This document shows positions 8,986 to 18,500 of a stretch of 64,000 bases of DNA, one piece after another. The DNA is taken from NCBI GenBank assembly GCA_016715905.1, contig JADJXI010000004.1, positions 248,001-312,000 of the forward strand. Reading direction: 5' to 3'. How positions within the stretch are numbered: position 1 is the first letter of the stretch; every line of letters starts with the position of its first letter. This DNA comes from Sphingobacteriaceae bacterium (GTDB lineage: Bacteria; Bacteroidota; Bacteroidia; B-17B0; Aurantibacillaceae). The position numbers and the translations under genes were made by a program. A model generated the notes under the pieces. It did no database searches, was not told the DNA's origin, and saw only the letters and a list, made by a program, of their open reading frames with translations.

Positions 8986-10782
8986 TTATTTAGATACGAT
9001 AATTTTTTTGCCCGCTATTTCTTTTCCTTGATGCATTAAGTTGAAAATATACATGCCATTATTTAATTCATTTAATATAACAGAACAAACTTTATTTTCT
9101 TTTAAGGTTAATTCAGCACTTTCCTTAATTAAAACTAATTTCCCGGTTACATCATAAATATTTATTTGAAGATCTTTAATGTTCGTTTCTGAAGGAATAT
9201 TAAATTCTGCTGTGTTTTTTATTGGATTAGGATACACGAAAAATCTGAAATCAGAATTTTCAAATGATTCAATACCGGTAGAAACTAAAAATCCGTTTCC
9301 TTCAGTTACAAAAGTGTAAGCAGACTCATTGTAATCATTGTTATTCAAAGTTATTTGAGCTGTTCTGCTACCTGTAGCCGTTGGCGTAAACGCGATGGAG
9401 AAGCTGAGTGTACCCGTGTTAGGTGTAACAGTAAAAGGAAAAGCAGGGAGTCCGGATACACTGAATTCAGATGCGCCAATTCCGCTAATATTTACGGAAG
9501 TAACTTTTAATGTATCTAATCCTATATTCTGAATAACAAAAGTTTTATTTAAAGTATTACCGATGTTTACAGTTCCGTAATTGGTATTATTACTTGTACT
9601 GGTGATAATAGAACCTAAAGGAATGTCATTTAAATTTCCTTGTAAATTAATATCGGGATGTGAATAAAGATGAGTTCTTAACATAAATACACCATTAACC
9701 ATATCTAATGCAAAAACATTACGACTTGGAAAAAAAGGAAAGCTACCCCAGTTTCCGGAATAAGCTCCGCCGGCCCAATTATTATTATTTCCGCCGCCTT
9801 GTGGGTAGGTATCAAAGTGACCTGCAACAAATGGCGCATTTGGATTAGAAATATCATAAAGTTGAGTGCCGTCTTTATAAGCTGACCCGAAACAATAGCG
9901 ATTACTCACCATGAATGGATTATGTGGTGTAGTTTGTGGAAATTGATTGAATGTGCTTAATACCTGAATATTTCCCAGGTTTGTTACATCTGCAACTTTT
10001 ACAGGCAATGAAGCAGGAACCTCATCCATAAATACTAATGTTTTCCCGTCTGGCGTTAAGGCAGAAGCGTGATTATAACCCGAAAAAGAATAGGTAGTTA
10101 GAGATCCAAGCTGGGTAAATGTGTTAGTCCCGGTATTAAACTTAAAAACATGTAGTCCTTGATATCCAGCCGAAGCAAATACAGTATCGTTTCTGATAAA
10201 GGCATCATGCACATAAGTGATGAAATTATAATCTTGATTTAATCTTCTTAATAATACCGGTGCGCTTGGTGTTGCCAAACTATAAACATCCATGCTGCTC
10301 GTTGCTCCGGTGCTATATGTAACGCCTGATACGTATAATTTGTTTCCGTCAACCCAAGCAGCATGACCTCTTCTGAATAAGGCCGGATTTGAACTAACAA
10401 GGGTAACGGTTGCCGGAAGTGTACTCATATCGAATATTTGAAACCCGGTTGATCCTCCATCATCACAAACTACATAGCAATAATTACCATAAGATTTCAC
10501 TTCACGCCATGTGCCATTTGAAGATGTTCCTGCATGATACGCAGATACGGTTGGTGAAAACGGATTAGTTACATCAATCCAATAGGTTCCGTTTTTTGAA
10601 CAGGCAATGGCGTATTCTCTATTGGTTCCGGGTTGTGTCCAACCCCAACAGGCCGAATATTTTGAACCTGCGCCCGGTTCCGGATCAATTAAACTTGCTA
10701 ACGTAAAGTTGTTGGCTGAATAAATTTGTGCCTGGCTTAAACTGCTGATTAATAAAAAAGCAAAAAGTAATTTAAATTTCAT
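8986..10782 (-). CDS. Choice-of-anchor B family protein with T9SS type A sorting domain
   Basis: A signal peptide (LLISSLSQAQ) precedes a propeller-like domain of about 370 residues that is similar throughout to the next gene upstream (shared: CFGW/CWGW start, GHAAWVDGNKLYV, VHDAFIRNDTVFA, TTPHNPFMV, AGHFDTYPQGG). Then comes a choice-of-anchor D-like beta domain (NIGLDTLKVTSVNISG). The C-terminal T9SS sorting domain (FFVYPNPIKN ... GMYIFNLMHQGKEIAGKKIIV) targets it to secretion and surface attachment. Its substrate is unknown. It lies 10 nt after its paralogue, so the pair is probably a duplicated secreted protein in one operon. Confidence 0.85.
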   Translation of the reverse strand: MKFKLLFAFLLISSLSQAQIYSANNFTLASLIDPEPGAGSKYSACWGWTQPGTNREYAIACSKNGTYWIDVTNPFSPTVSAYHAGTSSNGTWREVKSYGNYCYVVCDDGGSTGFQIFDMSTLPATVTLVSSNPALFRRGHAAWVDGNKLYVSGVTYSTGATSSMDVYSLATPSAPVLLRRLNQDYNFITYVHDAFIRNDTVFASAGYQGLHVFKFNTGTNTFTQLGSLTTYSFSGYNHASALTPDGKTLVFMDEVPASLPVKVADVTNLGNIQVLSTFNQFPQTTPHNPFMVSNRYCFGSAYKDGTQLYDISNPNAPFVAGHFDTYPQGGGNNNNWAGGAYSGNWGSFPFFPSRNVFALDMVNGVFMLRTHLYSHPDINLQGNLNDIPLGSIITSTSNNTNYGTVNIGNTLNKTFVIQNIGLDTLKVTSVNISGIGASEFSVSGLPAFPFTVTPNTGTLSFSIAFTPTATGSRTAQITLNNNDYNESAYTFVTEGNGFLVSTGIESFENSDFRFFVYPNPIKNTAEFNIPSETNIKDLQINIYDVTGKLVLIKESAELTLKENKVCSVILNELNNGMYIFNLMHQGKEIAGKKIIVSK

Positions 10783-10792
10783 GTGAAAAATA

Positions 10793-12211
10793 TTAATGGA
10801 TGATGTTTATTTTTTTAACGGATTGTTTGTGATTGTTTTGAATTTTTACAAAATAAGTTCCTTCATTCAATAGAGCAACATTGATGTAATCGTTTATTTC
10901 AGAAATATATTCTTTTGAAAAAACGGTTTGACCTATTATATTGGTGATTTCTAATTTTGTTTTATCGTTGGAATGATATACTACAGCCAGTTTATCAGAA
11001 ACAGGATTTGGATATAACATCAATTCTGCATCTGATTTTGAAGTTTTTTGAATATCGGTATGAATTAAAGCTGCTGCAGGATCTAATATAAATACTCCGT
11101 TTTGCATATCAGCCGCAATGATTAATCCGCTGGGTAAATAGGGGTAAGCTCCCCAATTCCCTCTATAATCGGCGTTGAAATAATTTCCTGCATTGGCTCC
11201 ACCTTGTGGATGCGTGTCAAAATAACCGGCAATAAAGGGCGCGCTTGGCGTAGCAATATTATACATGTATAAACCGTCCTGATAAGAGCTCACATAAACA
11301 AAATCATTACCAACCACATAAGGATTGTGTGGTGTTGTTGTAAGAAAAGGTTGAAAAGTTGTTACCGGTTGAACATTGGCGAGGTTTTGAACATCAACCA
11401 ATTTTATAGGTAAAGCTACAGGCACCTCATCGCAAAACACCAAATACTTTTTATTTTCTGTCATTGAACTGCTGTGGTTATAGGGCGATCCTGCATAATT
11501 GGTGTAGCTGCCCAATTCAACAAAAATTTGTGTGCTGGCTATGTATTTATAAATATGTAAACCTTGATTTCCGCAAGAAGCAAATACAGTATCATTTTTA
11601 ACATACATATCATGCACATGCTGGATTGACGGATAAAAATCATTTAAGCGGGCCATTAAGAGTGGAGCAGTGGGTGTATTTAAGCTATAAACATCCATAG
11701 CAGAAAATGCCGGAGTATTTCCTGCAGTATAAGTTACAGAACCTATGTACATTAACTCACCATCAATAAATATAGTATGACCTCTTTCAAAATAACTAGT
11801 GCCGTTGTGCACAACAGTAACCGTTGAAGGTAAGTTAGTCATATCAATGATCATGAACGTGTTTGGCGAACCATCATCACTAACGATATAAGCATAGTTT
11901 TGATAAGTTTGAATTTCTCTCCAGGTACAACCTGCTTTTCCGGCTACAAAGGCGCTCACACTTGGTGTAGATGGTGTACTTATGTCAATAAAATACACAC
12001 CCGAACTACTTCCAACAATGGCGAATTCTTTGTTATTGCTGGGATGCTTCCATCCAAAACAACCGGCATATCTTCGTCCATCAACACCTACACCTACTGT
12101 TCCGGTATTCGGGTGGATCATACCAACCAGGTTAATATTAAAACTTGGATAAACTTGAGATAAAGCAGCTAAGTTTATTAAAATAAATAGGGAGAAAATA
12201 ATTTTTTTCAT
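10793..12211 (-). CDS. Choice-of-anchor B family protein with T9SS type A sorting domain (paralogue)
   Basis: This is a 472-residue secreted protein with a signal peptide (ILINLAALSQ), a propeller-like domain homologous to the downstream gene, and a T9SS sorting domain at the C-terminus (LMLYPNPVSDKL ... GTYFVKIQNNHKQSVKKINII). It lacks the choice-of-anchor D insert of the neighbour, so it is the simpler version. A good promoter (12236-12266) lies in front, which makes it the first gene of the minus-strand run that continues to 6675. The family's function is not established; the repeats suggest a structural or binding role on the cell surface. Confidence 0.85.
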   Translation of the reverse strand: MKKIIFSLFILINLAALSQVYPSFNINLVGMIHPNTGTVGVGVDGRRYAGCFGWKHPSNNKEFAIVGSSSGVYFIDISTPSTPSVSAFVAGKAGCTWREIQTYQNYAYIVSDDGSPNTFMIIDMTNLPSTVTVVHNGTSYFERGHTIFIDGELMYIGSVTYTAGNTPAFSAMDVYSLNTPTAPLLMARLNDFYPSIQHVHDMYVKNDTVFASCGNQGLHIYKYIASTQIFVELGSYTNYAGSPYNHSSSMTENKKYLVFCDEVPVALPIKLVDVQNLANVQPVTTFQPFLTTTPHNPYVVGNDFVYVSSYQDGLYMYNIATPSAPFIAGYFDTHPQGGANAGNYFNADYRGNWGAYPYLPSGLIIAADMQNGVFILDPAAALIHTDIQKTSKSDAELMLYPNPVSDKLAVVYHSNDKTKLEITNIIGQTVFSKEYISEINDYINVALLNEGTYFVKIQNNHKQSVKKINIIH

Positions 12212-12235
12212 GTGTTAGAAGAAGTGACTATCTAA

Positions 12236-12266
12236 CAAATATATTCAAATTTCTACATTAAAACAA
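12236..12266 (-). promoter_or_regulatory. Promoter TTG-N20-TATATTTG for the choice-of-anchor B operon
   Basis: On the minus strand TTG (12264-12266) is followed 20 nt later by TATATTTG (12236-12243), exact for TAnnTTTG. The -33 part lies in the last codons of the upstream Omp85 gene. The leader to the ATG is about 20 nt. Confidence 0.7.
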
Positions 12267-14003
12267 GGCAGTTAAACCCACATGAATTTTACCGCTTCTA
12301 ATGTCAAAACCATTGCCAAATTGATTACCAACGGCGTAATGCAAGGATAGAATACCTGCCTTTGTATCGAAATTAATCCCGGCCCCTGCGCTTACGGGTG
12401 TATCAGTTAAATAGGTGGCTGTAGAGTTGTTCTCGTACCAGGCCCCTTCTATAAACAATAGTAAACTGGAATTTTGTGAAAACAATAGTCTGTATTCAAT
12501 AGTTGGGATTACATAGGCTGATGTGAAAATGCTTTCCTCATCAAAACCTCGCAATGTTTTGAATCCTCCAATTCTGAATAATTCATTTCTGAAAAGAGAA
12601 GATGTTGCATAAATCCCTGCGCCTTGCATTCCGAAATGTATAATATTTACGCCTTTTAACGGGATGTATGCATTAAATTCAATTTCACCCTGATATTGAT
12701 CTGATTTTAATTGGGTGTTTTCATAAACCAAAGGATTGATTTTTGGGTTTCTTCGAATATTTCTTGTGCCTGCCTGAGAAGTCAAATTTAGGGTTATTCC
12801 TTTTCGCGGATTAAAACGGTAATCCACTTTTTCAATTAATACACCAAACCCATATGAATTGGTTCTTATGTCTGCATATTCGGGTAGAGTGGTTATAAAA
12901 CTTAACCCATTCGTTGAAATTAAATCGGAGCTTCGCTGCTTATAAAAAACTTTGAAATTATTTAAACCTTTAAAGTAGTATTGAATCCCAATATTATTGT
13001 GTATATCAATAAAGGTGGTATCTCGTCTGTAAATTTTTAAATAATAATCGGCACCAAATGGCGTGCCTAACATGTAAGGGTAAATTATTTTCCCTTTAAA
13101 ATCCTGAGTTTGACTTTGTAATCTCCTCCATTCTAAATCAAATGTTTCTCCGCTTTTAAAAACTCCATTAATTATTTTTAGTTTAACATCACCTGTGATT
13201 ACCGTTTTTTTGGTGTTTGCATCGGGCAGTAAACCAACTATTCCATCAAATTGAGAAGCGCTTTTTTTGTCGAGAAACAAACGCAGTTTTGCATTTTTTT
13301 CGGTTAATCGGGTTTGAGGAGCTTGTTTTTCCAATATAAAAGGTAATTGCTTGCATTTTTGTGAAATAGAAATAATGCCTGATTCGTTATAAAGCATTCC
13401 TTCTTTTAATCCCAAATATTTAAGCAGAAATTTTTTACTTACAGAAGAATTTCCTATAACTTGTATAGAATCAATTTTGTAGGATTTGCCTGGAATTACC
13501 AGCCATTTAGCATTGATGTGATTTTGGGATATGTTTACACTATCTAATGTAACAGAAACAAAAGGAAAACCGTTATTTTCATAATGGCTTATAATTTTAT
13601 TTATGTATTTAACAATACTTTTATATTTGAAAGGCTTTTCAATTTGTGATTTTTCAAAAAATCCGATTTTGGATGCCAAGCCCGGATTTAAATTTCCTAA
13701 AGCTATTTTTCCGGTTTTATACTGATCTCCCTGCTTGATGTAAGCAGTAATCTTAGAGCCCTTTTCAATTATGCTATCTGTTTCGGTTAGTAAAAAACCA
13801 TTTTCACGAATCTTATTCAATACTTGTTTTACTTCGGCAATGGCAAGTTCTTTGGAGTTAAATTTCCGGGTATATTTCAGATTATCTAATTCATTTCCGT
13901 TCACAGAATGAATATGGAGGTCGAAAACCTGAGCAATAAACTGACTTCCTGGGCAAAGTAATGCGATTATTGATGCTATTCTAACAAATCTCATGAATAC
14001 CAT
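12258..14003 (-). CDS. Omp85-family outer membrane protein (BamA/TamA-like) with POTRA domains
   Basis: A signal peptide (IALLCPGSQFIAQ) precedes two to three POTRA-like repeats: ELAIAEVKQVLNKIRENGFL, then YINKIISHYENNGFPFVSVTL, then KIDSIQVIGNSSVSKKFLLKYL. A beta-barrel of roughly 300 residues follows. The motif FRIGGFKTLRGFDEE near residue 500 is the loop-6 signature of Omp85 barrels. It ends with an aromatic-terminated strand (IHVGLTALF), the usual C-terminal signal for BAM insertion. It may insert or translocate outer-membrane proteins, but is shorter than housekeeping BamA. Start ATG 14003 could instead be ATG 13994. Confidence 0.83.
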   Translation of the reverse strand: MVFMRFVRIASIIALLCPGSQFIAQVFDLHIHSVNGNELDNLKYTRKFNSKELAIAEVKQVLNKIRENGFLLTETDSIIEKGSKITAYIKQGDQYKTGKIALGNLNPGLASKIGFFEKSQIEKPFKYKSIVKYINKIISHYENNGFPFVSVTLDSVNISQNHINAKWLVIPGKSYKIDSIQVIGNSSVSKKFLLKYLGLKEGMLYNESGIISISQKCKQLPFILEKQAPQTRLTEKNAKLRLFLDKKSASQFDGIVGLLPDANTKKTVITGDVKLKIINGVFKSGETFDLEWRRLQSQTQDFKGKIIYPYMLGTPFGADYYLKIYRRDTTFIDIHNNIGIQYYFKGLNNFKVFYKQRSSDLISTNGLSFITTLPEYADIRTNSYGFGVLIEKVDYRFNPRKGITLNLTSQAGTRNIRRNPKINPLVYENTQLKSDQYQGEIEFNAYIPLKGVNIIHFGMQGAGIYATSSLFRNELFRIGGFKTLRGFDEESIFTSAYVIPTIEYRLLFSQNSSLLLFIEGAWYENNSTATYLTDTPVSAGAGINFDTKAGILSLHYAVGNQFGNGFDIRSGKIHVGLTALF

Positions 14004-14074
14004 TAACGGTAAATTTAATTAATAGTATATAATTTGTACTTTAGTAATTGATTTATTTATCATTAATTTAAGGT

Positions 14075-15154
14075 ATGAAGTTAATATATTCCATTTTCAT
14101 GTTATTCGTAATCAGCAATGCTGTTTCGCAAAGTCCGATTGTTTTATCTAATAGTCAGATGCCCTCGAGTGGAGATACTTTACGATATAGCCAAGCGCTT
14201 CAAAATTCAATTGGCGATTATACAACCACCGGTACAAATATGAATTGGAATTTTTCTTCTTTGGTTCCAATTTCACAAGGAGTAAGAAGTTACAAAAGTG
14301 CATTCCAAACCCCTTATTTTATCTTTTTTCTGGGATTTAATGAATATGGTGAAAAAGTAGCCGACACCTTGGGCGCGGGCCCCATTCAGTTAACCAATTA
14401 TTATTTGTATTACAAAAAGCAAAACACGCCGGTGAATGCCTATATTGCGGATGGCGCCGGTATTACTTTTAGCGGAGTGCCGGTACCAAATTATTATACC
14501 GATAAAGATGAATTGTATCATTTCCCACTTACATATCCTAAATATGATAGTACCACGTTTAAATTTGCTTCAGCCGGAAATACACTTATTCCGGTACAAT
14601 ATTCAAAAACGGGATACAGGGTTACTAAAGTAGACGGGTGGGGCAATATTACAACGCCATTTGGAACAGAAGCTTGTTTGAGAATAGTAACTACCCAGTA
14701 TTCTAAAGATTCCATCAAAAATAACTTATTGCCTTTTCCCTTAGGGTTTAATAATTATCAACGAAGTTATCAATGGTTAACCATGAATAGTAAAATTCCG
14801 TTTTTGGAAGTGAATGGAAATCTAGTGGGAAATAATTTTACAATTACACAAATCAGATACCGAGATATTCCTCGACTAATTACAGGAAACGAAGATTTGG
14901 GTATGCTTGAACAAACCGGAACTGTTTACCCGAACCCGGTTGGAAACAACTTGTTTTTAGGAGGTCTATCTAACGGCTTGTATACCGTTGAAATATTAGA
15001 TTTAAGCGGAAAACTTTTGCGTAATTCAGAAATAGAAATTAACCCTAAAGGCAATCCGTTTTATTTGGAATTAAATAACCTAAAGAGTGGGGTGTACTAT
15101 ATTCGATTAAGTAAAGAAACTAACAGTCAAACCTTTAAAATAATTAAAGAATAA
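14075..15154 (+). CDS. Secreted protein with T9SS type A sorting domain, unknown function
   Basis: It has a signal peptide (MLFVISNAVSQ), a central all-beta-looking domain of about 260 residues that I do not recognise, and a C-terminal sorting domain (LEQTGTVYPNPVGNNLFLGG ... GVYYIRLSKETNSQTFKII). It stands alone between the Omp85 gene (divergent) and a small His-rich peptide. No catalytic motif is visible. An adhesin or matrix role is possible but not supported. Confidence 0.75.
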   Translation: MKLIYSIFMLFVISNAVSQSPIVLSNSQMPSSGDTLRYSQALQNSIGDYTTTGTNMNWNFSSLVPISQGVRSYKSAFQTPYFIFFLGFNEYGEKVADTLGAGPIQLTNYYLYYKKQNTPVNAYIADGAGITFSGVPVPNYYTDKDELYHFPLTYPKYDSTTFKFASAGNTLIPVQYSKTGYRVTKVDGWGNITTPFGTEACLRIVTTQYSKDSIKNNLLPFPLGFNNYQRSYQWLTMNSKIPFLEVNGNLVGNNFTITQIRYRDIPRLITGNEDLGMLEQTGTVYPNPVGNNLFLGGLSNGLYTVEILDLSGKLLRNSEIEINPKGNPFYLELNNLKSGVYYIRLSKETNSQTFKIIKE

Positions 15155-15204
15155 GTTTTAAAAAAGCAATAAATCTATTAATTTAGCCCAATAAAATTTA
15201 GCCT

Positions 15205-15447
15205 ATGTCACATCACGATGATCATCATTCAGAAGAAAAAAAACCCGTAGCGTTTACGGTACCTTTTATTTTAGGTTTAGTAACTATTACAGCTATACTT
15301 TCATTGGTTAGTTTGGGAAATCCATGTCATTGTAAAGAAAGCTGCGAAACCGAATGTTGTACGCCGGGAGCTGAGAAACATGCAGATGCTCATGGTACGG
15401 AACACGGCGAAAATCACGCAACTGAAGCAGAACACGGAGGACATTAA
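15205..15447 (+). CDS. His- and Cys-rich small membrane protein
   Basis: This 80-residue peptide has a short His-rich N-terminus (MSHHDDHH), one membrane segment (VPFILGLVTITAILSLVSLG), a cysteine cluster (CHCKESCETECC, six Cys in twelve residues) and a His/Glu-rich tail with repeated GH/EHG motifs. The ligand-rich make-up on both sides of the membrane suggests metal binding (zinc, copper or nickel). It follows the T9SS cargo gene by 51 nt and ends before a bidirectional terminator. I do not know a named family; the pattern recalls small metal-binding membrane peptides seen in Bacteroidota. Confidence 0.65.
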   Translation: MSHHDDHHSEEKKPVAFTVPFILGLVTITAILSLVSLGNPCHCKESCETECCTPGAEKHADAHGTEHGENHATEAEHGGH

Positions 15448-15466
15448 TAGATAATATTTTTTGATT

Positions 15467-15499
15467 AAAAATGCTGTTCGAATGGACGGCATTTTTTTT
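15467..15499. terminator. Bidirectional terminator between the His-rich peptide and PorU-like gene
   Basis: ATGCTGT and ACGGCAT form a stem (one G-U pair) flanked by A's on the left and T's on the right, so it can end transcripts from either side. Confidence 0.75.
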
Positions 15500-15501
15500 G
15501 C

Positions 15502-18500
15502 TTAACGCATCAGCACCATTTTCCCAAATTCTTTGGTAAAAAACTTATCAGCACCACTTTCTCTTTTTTCTATTTGCTCACCTCTTATTTTACTCACCAC
15601 GCGGTATAGATAAACGCCATTGGCAAGCCGGTCGCCATAAGTATCGCGCCCATCCCAGGCGTATTCAGTAATATTTCTGCCAATGTGTAAAAAGCCTAAT
15701 TCTTCTCTGGTTATTTCCTTCACGATTTTTCCGGTAATGGTCATTATTTGAATAGTGAATACTTCCGGTATTTCACTTCCGGTTAAGGTAAATACAAATT
15801 TGGTGCTGGTTGTAAATGGATTTGGGTAGTTCATCACGTGCGTGATTGTAGACTTGTTTTGCACTTCAAATTGTACCTGATAATCTTGCATACCCGATCT
15901 ATTGTTGCTTCTGTCTTTTGCTGTTACCATTAAAACATATTTACCATCGGTAATTAGCGTAGGATTATAATTAATACTGCAGCTGTTTTTTGGAACATTG
16001 GCCGGTGTAAACTGCAAATCTTTGGCAAAAAATAGCTTCTGAGGAATACTCTGTGAAGGATATAAAATACTCACATTAAACGCAGAGGTATCATTCAATT
16101 CTAAAAACTTATTTTCATCTTTTAAGCTTACTAATATGTTAGGTTTGGCAGAAACAATATCACCGTTAAGAATGCGAATACCGTCAAAAGTTACGTCTAA
16201 CAACGGATTGGTGATGTCTTTGGTTACTTTAAAAGGCCAACGACCTATATTATTAAATTGATGTTGCTCTGCTTGATATTTGTTATGTCCACTGGGATTT
16301 ACATAAATCCATAAGGCATTGTTACCTACTAATTGATAACTATTAATCTTTACAGTATCAATTAAAATTTCACCGGGAGCAAATGGTTTAGCTTTTAATT
16401 TATGCGGTAATGGTACAGCGTTACGATTATTATCTTCTATCCAATAGGTCACAACTAAACTGTCATTAAAGCTTTTGGTTCCAACATTTTCAATGGGGAA
16501 TAAAAGAGTTACCTGATCTCCTTCTTGTAAGGTGTCATTTATACCGGCAAATCCTTTTAAAGGATTTAAAGCGCATTCAGGAGCTTCGTCATATAAAACT
16601 TGCCATTTTTTTAATTGTGGTGCTGTTGTATTTATAGGGTCTTGCATAAAAGCAACCAGTTTTAAATAGGGATAAAGGTTGGCATCAGCATACGCATCCA
16701 AATGAATTACATCCATACTGTCAATCGGAAAAGTGGCCAGGGTATCTTTTGTTCCGTTCCATTTAATTCCTACTACTTTTAAAATAGTTTGATCGCCGGG
16801 TCCCACATCTACACTTTTCACTTTCCAGTGCAAACTATTCCATTTAGAAGAAGGGCCAATAATTTCAGACGCAATGTATCCGTTTTTCCATCTAGTTTGT
16901 ATACTATCGTATAACCAAATATTAGATTGTTTGTTTAATCCTTTTTCTTCGTGTCCCTGACCCGCAAGCATTCCTTTTTTTCCAAATAAAATATACGGAA
17001 CAGTATCCGGAGTTGTTCTGATAGTAACAGCGCCAATACTTTCAAAAGCATCGTAAAGTGAATTCGGGTAAACGCTAATTTGTGCATTACTATCCGCCAG
17101 TTGTCCTAATGTGTAAGCCAATACATAATCATTAGGAGAAATTGAATTTAAAAAATTCTGTAGGTCTTGTTTCCAGTTTGAGTTTCCGCAATAGCTCATT
17201 TTTCCAAATGAATAATAATTGAGTGGGTTATCCTGACAATGGCAGGTACCATAAGGTCCGAATTCAACGCCGGGCACAAGATTGGCATTCACCGGTTTTA
17301 CTTCTCCGCTAATAGAATCAAAAATGGCAATATTCCAACCGTTAGGTGAGCATCCCCAATTAGACATAACAATGTTGTTATAGAAAAAACTTATATTGGT
17401 TGGGGCGATATATGGGTAAAATCCATTTCTGCAGGAGATGCTGTTTTTACTATTTTCAAATGCGAACGATCTTTGCTGCTTTTTATATTTTACAAATTGA
17501 AATCCATCATTTTTAAACTGATGAAAATGTGCTTGCGCCCAACCTCTTTTTGTGTTTATAGTTTGAAAAGAAGATTCTTTCCAGATAAAACTGTTAATGG
17601 GAGATGTACTATCTCTACTCACTCTCCAGAAATAAACGGTGCTATCTGCAAATGGTAAATTCACGTTCCATTCTAACACACCGCCTTTCGAAGTAATAGA
17701 GGCGCTTTGTATCGGATTTAAAAATAAATCATTGGTGTCTAATTGAAAGATGTATTTTGCCGAAGGAGCGAATGGATCGGTGGTAGAGGCCTTTAAAGTT
17801 ATGGTATTAGTTTTGGGAACAACCGCATATTGATACGGATAAACAGGCAATATATCCCCACCGGGGATAAATAGATCCACTGTGCCAATAGTTGCGTTAT
17901 TGATTTCTGATGTTTCTGCTATTTCATTAAAGTCATCAATCTTTACTTTAAATTTATTCAATCCGATTCCTCTGCTGAAATCAATCAACATATAAAGTTT
18001 AATGCTGTCTTTAAAAAATGGTCCGAGTTTTCTTTTATAAACCGTTAATGAATCGCCATTAGGATAATAACGATCAATTCTAACAAAAACAGAATCATGA
18101 ATTGCTTTTCCTAAATTCTTGTAATTTACAATTACTCCTACCGAATCGGTATAAGTTTTTAAATCAAATTTCACATTGTTGTTGGTGAGAATATAATCAG
18201 GTTTTGTACCGTTGGTGATTTTTAAAGCCGGATCACCATGTAGTGTCATATCTAAGGCTGTATATTTTGTAAACGGATCGGGGTTTAAAGCGGTTTGTTC
18301 GGCACTCTCTTTAACGATATCTCCAATTCCACCATTATAGCTGGTAACCCCTAAGGAGCGATAAAAATTGGTAGTATAATAATTTAAAGAGTGAACAAAA
18401 CCTACGGAAGTGGTTGCCAAAAAACCTATACTACCTTTTTGCGAAGCGAAAACAAATTTTTCACTAACAGATCTTCTACCGAAAATGTGTATGTTTCCGG

